NCBI RefSeq assembly: GCF_002358085.1
Contig: NZ_NTJD01000006.1
Span: 124,001 to 188,000, forward strand
Reading direction: 5' to 3'
DNA: 64,000 nucleotides
DNA from: Pseudothioclava arenosa
Lineage (GTDB): Bacteria; Pseudomonadota; Alphaproteobacteria; Rhodobacterales; Rhodobacteraceae
Within the stretch, counting starts at the first letter, position 1; each line of letters begins with the position of its first letter. Below are positions 10,112 to 19,600 of this stretch, in pieces. The notes under the pieces were generated by a model that was given only the letters and a program-made list of their open reading frames with translations, was not told where the DNA came from and did not search any database. Made by a program: the position numbers and the translations under genes.

Positions 10112-10737
10112 GCCGTCTTCGTATCCTTCATGGCGGTCACTCCGCCCTCTGGCTTGCGCATAGACGCAAGCTTTGCCGCTTCCATTTTGACGCGCTCGGT
10201 GAGTCCGTCAGCCGCAAGCGCGCCGTGTATCGCACGATCACGCCCGAAAGCCAAACCCAATTCCGAGGACGTCAGGCAGCCAAACCAGCGCGCCCCCTGG
10301 GGTGTCCAGAGCTTGCCCTTGCCCCGGTCGGAACCGTCCGAGGCCTGCAGAAGAACTTTGGCCCTGCCTTCGGAGAGCCAGCCCTTCACTTTTTCAAATC
10401 CGACGACCGCACGCCCCGATTTGCGCAACAGCGCGATCAGCTCGATCACGCGTTTCGCAAGGCCGGCCTCGACCATGTCGGCCAGCCCCTCGGGCACCTG
10501 TGCGGGCGCCTTGGCCGCGCGCGAGAACAGCCCCTTGGCGGCGGCCTTCTCGATCGCGGCGCGATCCGCCGTGACCCAGATCCCCCGGCCCGGCAGCTTT
10601 TCCGCCAGGTCGGGATAGATCATCCCGTCGGGACCGAGGACGAACCGGACAAGACCCGCCTTGGGCTGCACCTCGCCAGTGACGATGCAGCGCCGCTCGG
10701 GCGTCTCGTTATCCTTGGTCCGTCCACCACGGGTCAT
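10108..10737 (-). CDS. YlxR-type RNA-binding protein with L7Ae-like C-terminal domain
   Basis: RNA-binding protein of the DUF448/YlxR family (209 aa). The N-terminal ~85 residues carry the family hallmark [10 protein letters not shown] and [12 protein letters not shown]; the C-terminal part (about 85-175) resembles an L7Ae/L30e-like fold ([23 protein letters not shown]). The fusion is known in alphaproteobacteria. The role is unproven; position between nusA and infB points to transcription antitermination or ribosome biogenesis. The ATG at 10737 is chosen because it lies 16 bp after the nusA stop; a start at 10803 would overlap nusA by 50 bases. The stop overlaps the infB start (ATGA). Confidence 0.88.
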   Translation of the reverse strand: MTRGGRTKDNETPERRCIVTGEVQPKAGLVRFVLGPDGMIYPDLAEKLPGRGIWVTADRAAIEKAAAKGLFSRAAKAPAQVPEGLADMVEAGLAKRVIELIALLRKSGRAVVGFEKVKGWLSEGRAKVLLQASDGSDRGKGKLWTPQGARWFGCLTSSELGLAFGRDRAIHGALAADGLTERVKMEAAKLASMRKPEGGVTAMKDTKTA

Positions 10738-10753
10738 CGGCGCGTTCCGAGGC

Positions 10754-12364
10754 TCAGGCCTCGGCCTCCTCGTCTTCCTCGCCCTCGGCCTCTTCGGCCT
10801 CAAGCTCGGACGGGTCCACCCAGCCCAGCTGGATACGCGCGGTCATGATCAGATCCTGCGCCTCTTCGAGCGAAATCCCGTAGGGCTCGAGGATGCCGTC
10901 GTCCTTCACGCGCGCACCATCGACCGTGGTCCAGCCGCCGGCCAGCTCCCAGTCGGCGCAGGTGGCGAAATCTTCGAGCGTCTTCACGTCGTCTTTCGCC
11001 AGCGCCTCGATCATCTGAGGCGTCAGGCCCTCGAAGTCGAACAGCGACTGCTCGACGCCCATTTCCTTGGCCGCCGCGATCGCCTTGCGGTTCTGCTCTT
11101 CGATCACGTCGCGGGCACGGGCCTGCAGCTCTTCGGCGGTGCCTTCGTCCACGCCCTCGATCGACAGCAGTTCGTCGATATCGACGTAAGCCACCTCTTC
11201 GAGGTTGGTGAAGCCTTCGGCCACCAGCAGTTGGGCAAAGAACTCGTCCAGGTCCAGCGCTTCGACGAAGAGCTTGGTGCGCTCGGCGAATTCGGCCTGA
11301 CGGCGCTGCGATTCCTCGGCTTCAGTCAGGATGTCGATGTCCAGACCGGTCAACTGCGAGGCAAGGCGCACGTTCTGGCCGCGACGACCGATGGCCAGCG
11401 ACAGCTGCTCATCGGGAACGACGACCTCGATCTTGCCCGCTTCCTCGTCGATAACCACTTTCGCCACTTCGGCGGGCTGCAGCGCGTTCACGAGGAAGGT
11501 CGCCTGATCTTCGTTCCACGGAATGATGTCGATCTTCTCGCCCTGAAGCTCGCCGACCACGGCTTGCACGCGCGAGCCGCGCATACCGACGCAGGCGCCG
11601 ACCGGATCAATCGAATTGTCGTTCGAGATAACGGCGATCTTCGCGCGCGAGCCCGGATCGCGGGCCACGGCCTTGATCTCGATGATGCCGTCGTAGATCT
11701 CCGGCACTTCCATCTTGAACAACTCGGCCATGAATTCCGGCGCGGTGCGCGACAGGAAGATCTGCGGGCCACGGGTTTCGCGGCGCACGTCTTTCACATA
11801 GGCGCGGATGCGGTCGTTCGGGCGATAGCTTTCGCGGCCGATCTTCTCGTTGCGGCGCAGGATCGCCTCGCCACGGCCGATATCGACGATGATATTGCCG
11901 TATTCCTCGCGCTTGACCACGCCGTTGATGATCGTGCCCTTGCGGTCCTTGAATTCTTCGAACTGGCGGTCACGCTCGGCTTCGCGGACCTTCTGCAGGA
12001 TGACCTGCTTGGCCGATTGCGCGGCAATGCGGCCCAGATCGACCGGCGGCACCTCGTCGACGATCGTGTCGCCGACCTGCGGGTTGTCCAGATATTGCTT
12101 CGCCTGCGCGACGGTCAGCTCGGCCTGGTAGTTCTCCAGCGCCTCGTCCTCGACCACGGTGCGCACGCGGGTAAAGCTGGCGCGGCCGGTCTTGCGGTCG
12201 ATCGACACGCGGATGTCCATCTCGGCGCCGTAACGCGACTTAGCGGCACGGGCGAGCGATTCCTCCATCGCCTGGATCACCAGATCCGGGTCGATCATCT
12301 TCTCGCGCGCAACGGCTTCCGCGGTTTGCAGCAGTTCAAGCTGGTTGGCAGAGGTGATTGCCAT
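10754..12364 (-). CDS. nusA: Transcription termination/antitermination protein NusA
   Basis: RNA polymerase-associated elongation factor (536 aa) that modulates pausing, termination and antitermination. Domains in order: the N-terminal RNAP-binding domain ([20 protein letters not shown]), S1 domain, two KH domains ([38 protein letters not shown]), then two acidic C-terminal repeat regions as in the long proteobacterial form and an acidic tail. It follows rimP with a 3-bp gap. In Escherichia coli NusA regulates its own operon at leader terminators, which is relevant to the terminator-like leader seen here. Confidence 0.98.
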   Translation of the reverse strand: MAITSANQLELLQTAEAVAREKMIDPDLVIQAMEESLARAAKSRYGAEMDIRVSIDRKTGRASFTRVRTVVEDEALENYQAELTVAQAKQYLDNPQVGDTIVDEVPPVDLGRIAAQSAKQVILQKVREAERDRQFEEFKDRKGTIINGVVKREEYGNIIVDIGRGEAILRRNEKIGRESYRPNDRIRAYVKDVRRETRGPQIFLSRTAPEFMAELFKMEVPEIYDGIIEIKAVARDPGSRAKIAVISNDNSIDPVGACVGMRGSRVQAVVGELQGEKIDIIPWNEDQATFLVNALQPAEVAKVVIDEEAGKIEVVVPDEQLSLAIGRRGQNVRLASQLTGLDIDILTEAEESQRRQAEFAERTKLFVEALDLDEFFAQLLVAEGFTNLEEVAYVDIDELLSIEGVDEGTAEELQARARDVIEEQNRKAIAAAKEMGVEQSLFDFEGLTPQMIEALAKDDVKTLEDFATCADWELAGGWTTVDGARVKDDGILEPYGISLEEAQDLIMTARIQLGWVDPSELEAEEAEGEEDEEAEA

Positions 12365-12367
12365 CTC

Positions 12368-12958
12368 TCAGGTCTCCTCGTCGGGGGAATCTGTGTCGGT
12401 TTCGATCTCGTCGAATTGCGTTTCGTCGATGCTGCCCGTGGCTTTCTTCTGGCGCAGCATCTCTTCGATCAGCTCGTCGGTCAGCACAAGCTTCGCGTCC
12501 GAGAGCCAATCGAAATCAAGGCCGATGGTGACCATCTCGCCGTTGTTCTCGATCTCGATCAGCACTTCGTTCTCTTCGGTGCCGCGCAAGATGCCCTTGA
12601 AGCGGCGGCGGCCGTCGATCTGCTCGGAGGTCTCAATCTTGACCTCATAGCCTTCCCAGGCGTCGAAATCCTTCAGCCGGGTTAGCGGCCGGTCGATGCC
12701 GGGCGAGGAAACCTCGAGATAGTAATTCTCTTCGATCGGGTCCTCGACATCGAGCACGGCCGAAACCGCGGTCGAGATCACCGCGCAATCGTCGACGTTG
12801 ATGCCTCCGTCGGGGCGGTCGGCCATGATCTGCAGCGTGGCGGTTTTGCCGCCCTGCAGGCGCAGGCGCACCAGTTCGTAGCCGAGCCCTTCGATGGTCG
12901 GCCCGACGATCTCGGCGAGGCGCCGGTCGATCGCGGTTTTGGCGATGAGGTCGGTCAT
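12368..12958 (-). CDS. rimP: Ribosome maturation factor RimP
   Basis: 30S subunit assembly factor (196 aa) needed for late small-subunit maturation. The N-terminal alpha/beta domain ([20 protein letters not shown], then [15 protein letters not shown]), the conserved [14 protein letters not shown] motif and the C-terminal SH3-like domain are all present; an acidic tail of ~25 residues follows. It is the first gene of rimP-nusA-ylxR-infB. The start at 12958 has AAGGA seven bases upstream, immediately after the T-run of a hairpin. Confidence 0.96.
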   Translation of the reverse strand: MTDLIAKTAIDRRLAEIVGPTIEGLGYELVRLRLQGGKTATLQIMADRPDGGINVDDCAVISTAVSAVLDVEDPIEENYYLEVSSPGIDRPLTRLKDFDAWEGYEVKIETSEQIDGRRRFKGILRGTEENEVLIEIENNGEMVTIGLDFDWLSDAKLVLTDELIEEMLRQKKATGSIDETQFDEIETDTDSPDEET

Positions 12959-12969
12959 GTCCGATCCTT

Positions 12970-13003
12970 GAAAAACAAAAAAGCGGGTCCGTTGCGGCCC
13001 GCT
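12970..13003 (-). terminator. Intrinsic terminator/attenuator in the rimP leader
   Basis: Minus strand: stem AGCGGG / CCCGCT (with a G-U and a C-G pair added inside) followed by T6-G-T5. It lies between a predicted promoter (13,057-13,085) and the rimP Shine-Dalgarno, only 12 bases before the ATG. It could also end transcripts from the upstream pip gene, but its position downstream of a promoter makes an attenuator likely. Confidence 0.75.
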
Positions 13004-13056
13004 GCATCTTTTCGGTGGGCGCCAGGTTTGGACCCCGGCACGCCGCTATTGAAGGC

Positions 13057-13085
13057 GATATAGGCGAAAGCCCGGGAATTGGCAA
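13057..13085 (-). promoter_or_regulatory. Predicted promoter of rimP-nusA-ylxR-infB
   Basis: Minus strand: -35 TTGCCA (13080-13085), 17-bp spacer, -10 TATATC (13057-13062), beginning 16 bp after the pip stop. It predicts a ~90-nt leader containing a weaker GCCGGG/CCTGGC hairpin (about 13,021-13,039) and then the terminator hairpin at 12,970-13,003. Confidence 0.6.
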
Positions 13086-13101
13086 GGGTTCTGTGTGGGG
13101 C

Positions 13102-14070
13102 TCAGTCGCGCAGGCGGTTTGTCGCCGCAACCAGCGCTGCGGTGATCCCGACCTCAGAGAGCGCATGGCCCGCCGCGGGCACCATCCGCAGTTCCGCATT
13201 GCGCCAACCCTTCTTCAGCCGCCAGGCGGAGTCCGGCGGACAAATCATGTCGAAACGGCCCTGCACGATGATCGCGCGGATGTGCTCGATCTTGGCGCGA
13301 TCACGCAGGATCTGGCCCTCGTCGATAAAACAGCCATGGCTGAAATAGTGGTTTTCCAGCCGGGCAAAGGCGCGGGCGTAATCGGTCGGGGATTCTCCGA
13401 CCAGCCCGTCGTAATCGATTGTCGCCAACGCGTTTTCCCACATCGCCCAGGCGCGGGCATAGCGCGCCTCGGTCGGGTATTCGCCGCAAAACAGCCGCTT
13501 GCGATAGGCCGCGATCAAGTCGTCTTGCTCTTCGGGCGGGATCGGCAAGCGGAACTGCGCCCAGAGATCGGGGAAGAACCGCGCCGCGCCGCCGCCATAG
13601 AACCAGTCCAGCTCGGCTTGCGTGGCGAGGAACACCCCGCGCAGGACAAGCGCCTCGACACGTTCGGGATGCGCCTGCGCATAAAGCAGCCCCAGCGTCG
13701 CCCCCCAGCTGCCGCCAAAGATCATCCAGCGCTCGATCCCCAAACGCTCGCGGATCATCTCCATGTCACGGATCAGATGCGCGGTGGTGTTGTTTTCGAC
13801 CCCGGCCGAGGGCCGCGACAGCCCGCAGCCGCGCTGATCGAACAGAATGATGCGGTAATGGTCGGGATCGAAAAACCGCCGCATCGCCGGGCTCGACCCG
13901 CCGCCCGGCCCGCCGTGGCAGACAATCACCGGCTGGCCCTCGGGGTTGCCCGATTGCTCGACATAGACGCTGTGGCCGTCGCCGGTGTCGAGCATGGTGC
14001 GGTAGCTCGGCTCGATCGGCGGGTAAAGAAATGCGGCCGGTGTGCGCTTTTGACCTGCGGTTCTGTCCAT
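13102..14070 (-). CDS. pip: Prolyl aminopeptidase (proline iminopeptidase)
   Basis: Alpha/beta-hydrolase of peptidase family S33 (322 aa) that removes N-terminal proline from peptides in the cytoplasm. It shows the oxyanion-loop motif HGGPGGG (from residue 52), the nucleophile elbow GGSWGAT with Ser121, the acid in GRFDMICPP and the catalytic His in AAGHALSE. The ATG at 14070 ([20 protein letters not shown]) is preferred over one at 14229, which would run antisense through the start of ubiG. It is divergent from ubiG with 67 bp between starts. Confidence 0.95.
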   Translation of the reverse strand: MDRTAGQKRTPAAFLYPPIEPSYRTMLDTGDGHSVYVEQSGNPEGQPVIVCHGGPGGGSSPAMRRFFDPDHYRIILFDQRGCGLSRPSAGVENNTTAHLIRDMEMIRERLGIERWMIFGGSWGATLGLLYAQAHPERVEALVLRGVFLATQAELDWFYGGGAARFFPDLWAQFRLPIPPEEQDDLIAAYRKRLFCGEYPTEARYARAWAMWENALATIDYDGLVGESPTDYARAFARLENHYFSHGCFIDEGQILRDRAKIEHIRAIIVQGRFDMICPPDSAWRLKKGWRNAELRMVPAAGHALSEVGITAALVAATNRLRD

Positions 14071-14137
14071 GATCGGACTATATAACGGGAAACCAGCGGC
14101 TGCTACGGGCAGCGAACTGCAAAGCGACGAGGATGGA

Positions 14138-14881
14138 ATGGCGCAGGCGACGAACACGATCGACCCGGCGGAAGTGGCTAAATTCGAGGCAATGGCCGCC
14201 GAATGGTGGGACCCGACGGGCAAGTTCAAGCCGCTGCACCTGATGAATCCTGTGCGCTTGGACTACATCACGCAGCAGATCGCCGCGCAATTCGGCCGCG
14301 ATCTGAAGGCCCCGCAGCCATTCAAGGGGTTGAGGCTTCTGGATATCGGCTGTGGCGGCGGGCTCCTGAGCGAACCGATGGCGCGGCTGGGCGCCGAAGT
14401 CGTGGGCGCCGATGCCGCACCGCGCAACATCCCCGTGGCGCAGCTTCATGCCGAGCAATCGGGGCTGGAGATCGACTATCGCAACTGCGCCGCCGAGGAT
14501 ATCGCCGCGACCGATGAGCGGTTCGACGTGGTGCTGGCGATGGAGATCATCGAGCACGTCGCCGATACGCAGGGTTTCACCGATACCTGCGCCGAACTCT
14601 TGAAGCCCGGCGGGCTGATGGTGATGTCGACCCTGAACCGCAATCCAAAAAGCTTCATGGCGGCGATCGTGGGCGCGGAATGGGTGATGCGCTGGCTGCC
14701 GAAGGGCACGCATGAATGGTCGAAATTCATCACCCCCGACGAGCTTTACGCGCTGATCCGCAACGCGGGGCTGGACGCGGTAGATCGCAAGGGGATGGTG
14801 TTCAACCCGCTAACCTTCGGCTGGAAGCTCTGCGAGCGGGACCTGTCGGTGAATTACGCGGTTGCGGCGGTGAAGCGCTGA
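14138..14881 (+). CDS. ubiG: Ubiquinone biosynthesis O-methyltransferase UbiG
   Basis: SAM-dependent methyltransferase (247 aa) performing the two O-methylations of ubiquinone biosynthesis. The family N-terminus ([19 protein letters not shown]) and motif I ([20 protein letters not shown]) are clear, as are the downstream motifs EIIEHVAD and [19 protein letters not shown]. The ATG at 14138 has GAGGAT upstream and fits the family start; an in-frame ATG at 14069 would overlap the pip start. The region after the stop holds a Rhodobacteraceae-type intergenic repeat and then the convergent mog gene. Confidence 0.96.
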   Translation: MAQATNTIDPAEVAKFEAMAAEWWDPTGKFKPLHLMNPVRLDYITQQIAAQFGRDLKAPQPFKGLRLLDIGCGGGLLSEPMARLGAEVVGADAAPRNIPVAQLHAEQSGLEIDYRNCAAEDIAATDERFDVVLAMEIIEHVADTQGFTDTCAELLKPGGLMVMSTLNRNPKSFMAAIVGAEWVMRWLPKGTHEWSKFITPDELYALIRNAGLDAVDRKGMVFNPLTFGWKLCERDLSVNYAVAAVKR

Positions 14882-14940
14882 GGGGCGCTGCCCCTCTGGC
14901 CTGCGGCCATTCACCCCGGGATATTTCCGGCAAAATGAAG
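14881..14940 (+). repeat. Rhodobacteraceae-type intergenic repeat, copy A
   Basis: GGGGCGCTGCCCC hairpin, then CCTGCGG, then CCCCGGGATATTT and ATGAAG. The same order of blocks recurs at 33,588-33,647. It sits between convergent genes. Confidence 0.7.
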
Positions 14941-14944
14941 CGGG

Positions 14945-15477
14945 TTATTTCGCCTTGGGGCGGAAGGCCTTGATCCGGGCCGGGTCGGTCTCAATCCAGC
15001 CGGCGCCGATCAGGTCGAGGCAATAGGGCACGGCCGCGAAGACCGCGTCGAGGCAGGTCGCGATGGCCGACGGTTTGCCGGGCACCATGATGATCAGCGA
15101 TTTGCCCGCGATGCCGGCCGATTGGCGCGAAAGAATCGCGGTGGGCACCTCAAGCAGAGAGGCGCGGCGCATTTCCTCGCCAAAGCCCGCCAGTTCCTTT
15201 TCGAAGACATCGGCGCAGCCTTCGGGGGTTTCGTCGCGGGGCGCGGGGCCGGTGCCGCCGGTCACGAGGATCAGGTCGGCCTCGGCGGCAACCAGTTCGC
15301 GCAGCTTTTCTGCCACGCTCTCGCGCCCGTCGGGGATGATGTGGCGGGTGATTGCGAGCGGCGAGGTCACCACTTCGCGCAGGTAAGCCTCGCAGCCGGG
15401 GCCGCCCTTGTCCTCGTACTCGCCGCGGCTGGCGCGGTCGGAGACGGTGACGATGGCGGCCGTCGGCTGCGAGAAGC

Positions 15478-15481
<4 letters not shown>
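14945..15481 (-). CDS. Molybdopterin adenylyltransferase, MogA/MoaB family
   Basis: MoaB/Mog-type enzyme (178 aa) that activates molybdopterin with AMP during molybdenum cofactor synthesis. Motifs seen: [20 protein letters not shown] at the N-terminus, the MPT-binding [15 protein letters not shown], and the C-terminal VPGKPSAI. Start at 15481 overlaps the argG stop as ATGA, so it is translationally coupled to argG. A longer frame reaching 15640 lies within argG and is not used. The pairing of argG with a Moco gene has no obvious biochemical logic; it may simply be a shared transcript. Confidence 0.9.
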
Positions 15482-16704
<1,223 letters not shown>

Positions 16705-16782
16705 GGGCATCTCCGGGAATCTTGGTTTCGGGCCGGGATAGTGGGTTTTTGCGTTGCGGACAAGGGCGGCGCGCAAAAGCAA

Positions 16783-16814
16783 ACGGGCGGCCAGGGCCGC
16801 CCGCTGCTTTCGAT
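16783..16814 (-). terminator. Probable terminator of the Gly/Asn-repeat gene
   Basis: GC-rich stem GGGCGGCC / GGCCGCCC with a 3-nt loop; the minus strand continues GTTTGCTTTT. Located 14 bp beyond the gene's stop. Confidence 0.65.
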
Positions 16815-16827
16815 CTGGTAGGAGCGA

Positions 16828-17679
16828 TTATTCGGCCGCGCCGTCGGTACCGTCGCCGGCATCCGCGTCGTCGACAACCACAACGGCCGCGGCCGGGTCG
16901 GGCTCTTCGACCGGGGCGGGCAGACCGAGAAGCTCGTGCAGCTCCGCGAGGGCCTCGGGCGAAAGCGTGCGGCCATCCGAGGCCGCGAGCAAGGCACCTT
17001 CCTCAGCCGCTTCGGCTTCGGCGATATCTTCTTTCAGGCCTTCAATCTCACCTTCGAGCGCCGACACCGTATCAGGATACGCCTCAGCGGCAGCCTTCTC
17101 GGCGACCAGAGCGTCGTAGGCGTCCTTGTCCACACCATCAGGATCCGCAAGCGCGTCGATATCCGCGTCGATATCGCCGAGCGAGCGCGGCGGGTTCGCC
17201 AGCAGGCCGGCCAGTTCGGTTTCGAGCGGCTCGAGCTCCGCCGAAAGCGCGGCAGTCGCACCAACGGCCGTCGCATAAGCGGCAACGCGGCCAACGCGGC
17301 TGTTTGGCGCGGCATTTGCCATCGCCGTCGGGCTGGCATGGGCCGCGTTCAGGCCCTTGAGCTCGGAGGCGATCGCGCCGTGGTTGGCTTTCACCGGCTT
17401 GGCAGGTTTGGTCTTGGCCGGCGCGGGATCGGCTTTGGGGCTGAAGGAAGTACCTTTGCTGCCAGCGGAGCCGCCGCCGCCTTTGCCGCCCCCCTTACCA
17501 CCACCGTTACCACCACCGTTACCGCCGCCATTGCCGCCACCGTTACCGCCGCCATTGCCGCCACCGTTGCCACCTTTGGCATAGGCCGCGTCGGCGCCGA
17601 AGCCAAAGCCGTCAACCGTCGGGGAGAGGAGGAATGCCGCCGCAGTCAGGGCAACGACGAAGCTTTTATGCATGCGCAT
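16828..17679 (-). CDS. Secreted protein with Asn-Gly-Gly-Gly repeats, function unknown
   Basis: Not recognised as a characterised family (283 aa). It has a signal peptide (MRMHKSFVVALTAAAFLL, ending near AAYA-KG), then a low-complexity stretch at residues 35-71 of repeated NGGG/KGGG units, a Pro/Lys linker, a helical Ala/Glu-rich region (about 100-250) with likely coiled coil (DTVSALEGEIEGLKEDIAEA), and an acidic, valine-rich tail. No Cys is present. The ATG at 17679 has AAGGA upstream. A perfect TTGACA at 17,769-17,774 on this strand may be part of its promoter. An extracellular or periplasmic structural role is possible but unproven. Confidence 0.8.
   Translation of the reverse strand: MRMHKSFVVALTAAAFLLSPTVDGFGFGADAAYAKGGNGGGNGGGNGGGNGGGNGGGNGGGKGGGKGGGGSAGSKGTSFSPKADPAPAKTKPAKPVKANHGAIASELKGLNAAHASPTAMANAAPNSRVGRVAAYATAVGATAALSAELEPLETELAGLLANPPRSLGDIDADIDALADPDGVDKDAYDALVAEKAAAEAYPDTVSALEGEIEGLKEDIAEAEAAEEGALLAASDGRTLSPEALAELHELLGLPAPVEEPDPAAAVVVVDDADAGDGTDGAAE
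17467..17577 (-). repeat. 12-bp tandem repeat coding NGGG units
   Basis: Imperfect repeats of a 12-bp unit (AAYGGYGGCGGT type) code consecutive NGGG then KGGG blocks. Slippage-prone, so length variation between strains is expected. Confidence 0.85.
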
Positions 17680-17847
17680 TTCGCGTCCTTTCGTCTTGAA
17701 AATCGGGGTCTCCCCCAAATACCGCTCTTGGGTTAAGCAATAACGAAGGCGAAATCAGGGCAAAAAAATGTCAACGGCGACAATTCGCCGATTCCGACGC
17801 CTCAGCAGGGCTTGCAAGGCGCGCTTCCAGAGGACAATTCTGGCGCC

Positions 17848-19095
17848 ATGACCGCATTTGCCCTCTCCGCCCTCGCCGCGACTCGCGCCCTGCGCGCGCT
17901 GTTCGATCCGACGCCCCTGCAGCGCAACGATCACCTTTCGGCGCGCTACGGCGCCGAGATCTGGCTCAAGCGCGAAGACCTGACGCCGGTGCGCAGCTAC
18001 AAGATTCGCGGCGCCTTCACCGCGATGCGGAAACTCCGCGAAGCCGATCCGACCGCCGATCACTTCGTCTGCGCCAGCGCGGGCAACCATGCGCAGGGCG
18101 TGGCCTTTGCCTGTCGGCACTACGGCGTGAAGGGCACGATCTTCATGCCGGTGACGACGCCCCAGCAGAAGATCGACAAAACCCGGACCTTTGGCGGCGA
18201 CGCGATCGAGATCGTCCTGACCGGGGACTATTTCGACCAGACGCTGGCCGCCTCGCAGGCGTTTTGTGCCGAGGCCAAGGCGCATTTCCTTGCACCCTTC
18301 GACGATGCGGGCGTGATTGAGGGGCAGGCCTCTGTCGGGGTCGAGATCCTTGATCAGCTGAGCCAGGCGCCGGATCTGGTGATCTTGCCGGTGGGCGGTG
18401 GCGGGCTGGCCGCTGGCGTGACCGGCTATCTGCGCGCCACCGCCCCCGAGACGCAGTTTCAGTTCGTAGAGCCGGTGGGCGGCGCCAGCCTGACGGCGGC
18501 GGTGGCCGCGGGCAAGCCGGTCACGCTTGATCATGTCGACAGCTTCGTCGATGGCGCCTCGGTCGCGCGGATCGGAGCACTGCCCTTTGAGCGGCTCGAC
18601 TGGATCACCGCCGAGCAGGTGCATCTGGCGCCCGAGGATCGGATCTGCGTGACCATGCTCGAGATGCTCAATGTCGAGGGCATCGTGCTCGAACCGGCCG
18701 GCGCGCTCTCGATCGACGTGCTGCCCGAACTGGCCGATCAGATTCGCGGCAAGACCGTGGTCTGCGTGACCTCCGGCGGCAATTTCGACTTCGAGCGCCT
18801 GCCCGAGGTCAAGGAGCGCGCACAGCGGTTCTCGGGGCTGAAGAAATACTTCATCCTGCGCATGCCGCAGCGCCCCGGCGCGCTGCGCGAGTTCCTACAG
18901 ATGCTCGGCCCAGACGACGACATCGCCCGGTTCGAATACCTGAAGAAATCGGCGCGCAACTTCGGCTCGGTCCTGATCGGGATCGAAACGAAATCGCCCG
19001 ACAGTTTCACCCGCCTCGAAGCGCAACTTGACGCGGCGGGCTTCAGCTATCGCGATATCACCGAAGACCAGATTCTTGCAGAATTCCTGATCTGA
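17848..19095 (+). CDS. ilvA: Threonine ammonia-lyase (threonine dehydratase), short form
   Basis: PLP enzyme (415 aa) converting threonine to 2-oxobutanoate at the start of isoleucine synthesis. PLP lysine is Lys52 in RSYKIRGAF; the glycine loop is VGGGGLAAG and the substrate loop ASAGNHAQGVA. The C-terminal ~80 residues form one ACT-like regulatory domain (FILRMPQRPGALREFLQML), as in the ~415-residue Bacillus/Corynebacterium-type enzyme and unlike the two-ACT E. coli IlvA. The ATG at 17848 is the best start; AGAGGA upstream is rather distant (about 14 nt). Feedback inhibition by isoleucine is inferred from the ACT domain. Confidence 0.93.
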   Translation: MTAFALSALAATRALRALFDPTPLQRNDHLSARYGAEIWLKREDLTPVRSYKIRGAFTAMRKLREADPTADHFVCASAGNHAQGVAFACRHYGVKGTIFMPVTTPQQKIDKTRTFGGDAIEIVLTGDYFDQTLAASQAFCAEAKAHFLAPFDDAGVIEGQASVGVEILDQLSQAPDLVILPVGGGGLAAGVTGYLRATAPETQFQFVEPVGGASLTAAVAAGKPVTLDHVDSFVDGASVARIGALPFERLDWITAEQVHLAPEDRICVTMLEMLNVEGIVLEPAGALSIDVLPELADQIRGKTVVCVTSGGNFDFERLPEVKERAQRFSGLKKYFILRMPQRPGALREFLQMLGPDDDIARFEYLKKSARNFGSVLIGIETKSPDSFTRLEAQLDAAGFSYRDITEDQILAEFLI

Positions 19096-19100
19096 GGCCC

Positions 19101-19430
19101 TCAGGCGGCAGCGCAGAATTCATCTGCACGCGCCATGAAAATCTCTTTCGACTGGCCGTAGCAGGCGATGATCGCCGGAATATCGGCCGCCGCCGCACCC
19201 CCGGCCACGATGCGCCGTTCATTCGCCTGACAGATTGCACCGAAATCCCGGAACCCCAGGTTCCAGGCCGATCCTTTCAGGAAATGCAGCTCATCCGAGA
19301 GCTTTTCCGGCGTTGCGCCAAGCCGCATGACGACACCCTCGACCTCGTCGAGAAACAGCTCCAGCACTTCCGAGAACTCATCCGCGCCGATTTCGGCACG
19401 CAGTTCCGCAACCCGATCCCAATCAATCAT
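19101..19430 (-). CDS. Hpt (histidine phosphotransfer) domain protein
   Basis: Stand-alone phosphotransfer protein (109 aa). The Hpt signature HFLKGSAWNLGF puts the phospho-accepting residue at His49; flanking helices are typical. The start at 19430 has GGAGG five bases upstream; an in-frame ATG at 19478 lacks support. It is divergent from a receiver-PP2C phosphatase gene (19601) with 170 bp between, and the natural inference is that this Hpt protein and that receiver exchange phosphate. No histidine kinase is encoded nearby, so the kinase must act from elsewhere. Confidence 0.85.
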   Translation of the reverse strand: MIDWDRVAELRAEIGADEFSEVLELFLDEVEGVVMRLGATPEKLSDELHFLKGSAWNLGFRDFGAICQANERRIVAGGAAAADIPAIIACYGQSKEIFMARADEFCAAA

Positions 19431-19600
19431 GTCCACCTCCGACGAGTCGGCAAAACCAACCCGAATGACCTTCACCACTCCTGAGGGTAAGGGCGAAGTC
19501 TTGCAGAAGGTTTAACCGCCTCCGGCGCAAGCGGGTCTTCACCTCTCCTTAAAGTCTTCGCGCAAGGATGCGGGGATATTCGATCAACGGATGACTCGTT

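Noticed and set aside
7730-10618. 962-codon open frame opposite infB on the plus strand
   Set aside because: Composition shadow of infB/ylxR with low-complexity His/Asp/Leu content and no recognisable domain.
13021-13045. tRNA-like T-arm string (GGGGTCCAAACC) on the minus strand near the rimP leader
   Set aside because: No matching acceptor, D arm or anticodon stem; lacks the TTCRA core.
16710-16710. Upstream ATG as the argG start
   Set aside because: GGAG directly touches it, leaving no spacing; the ATG six bases later is properly spaced.
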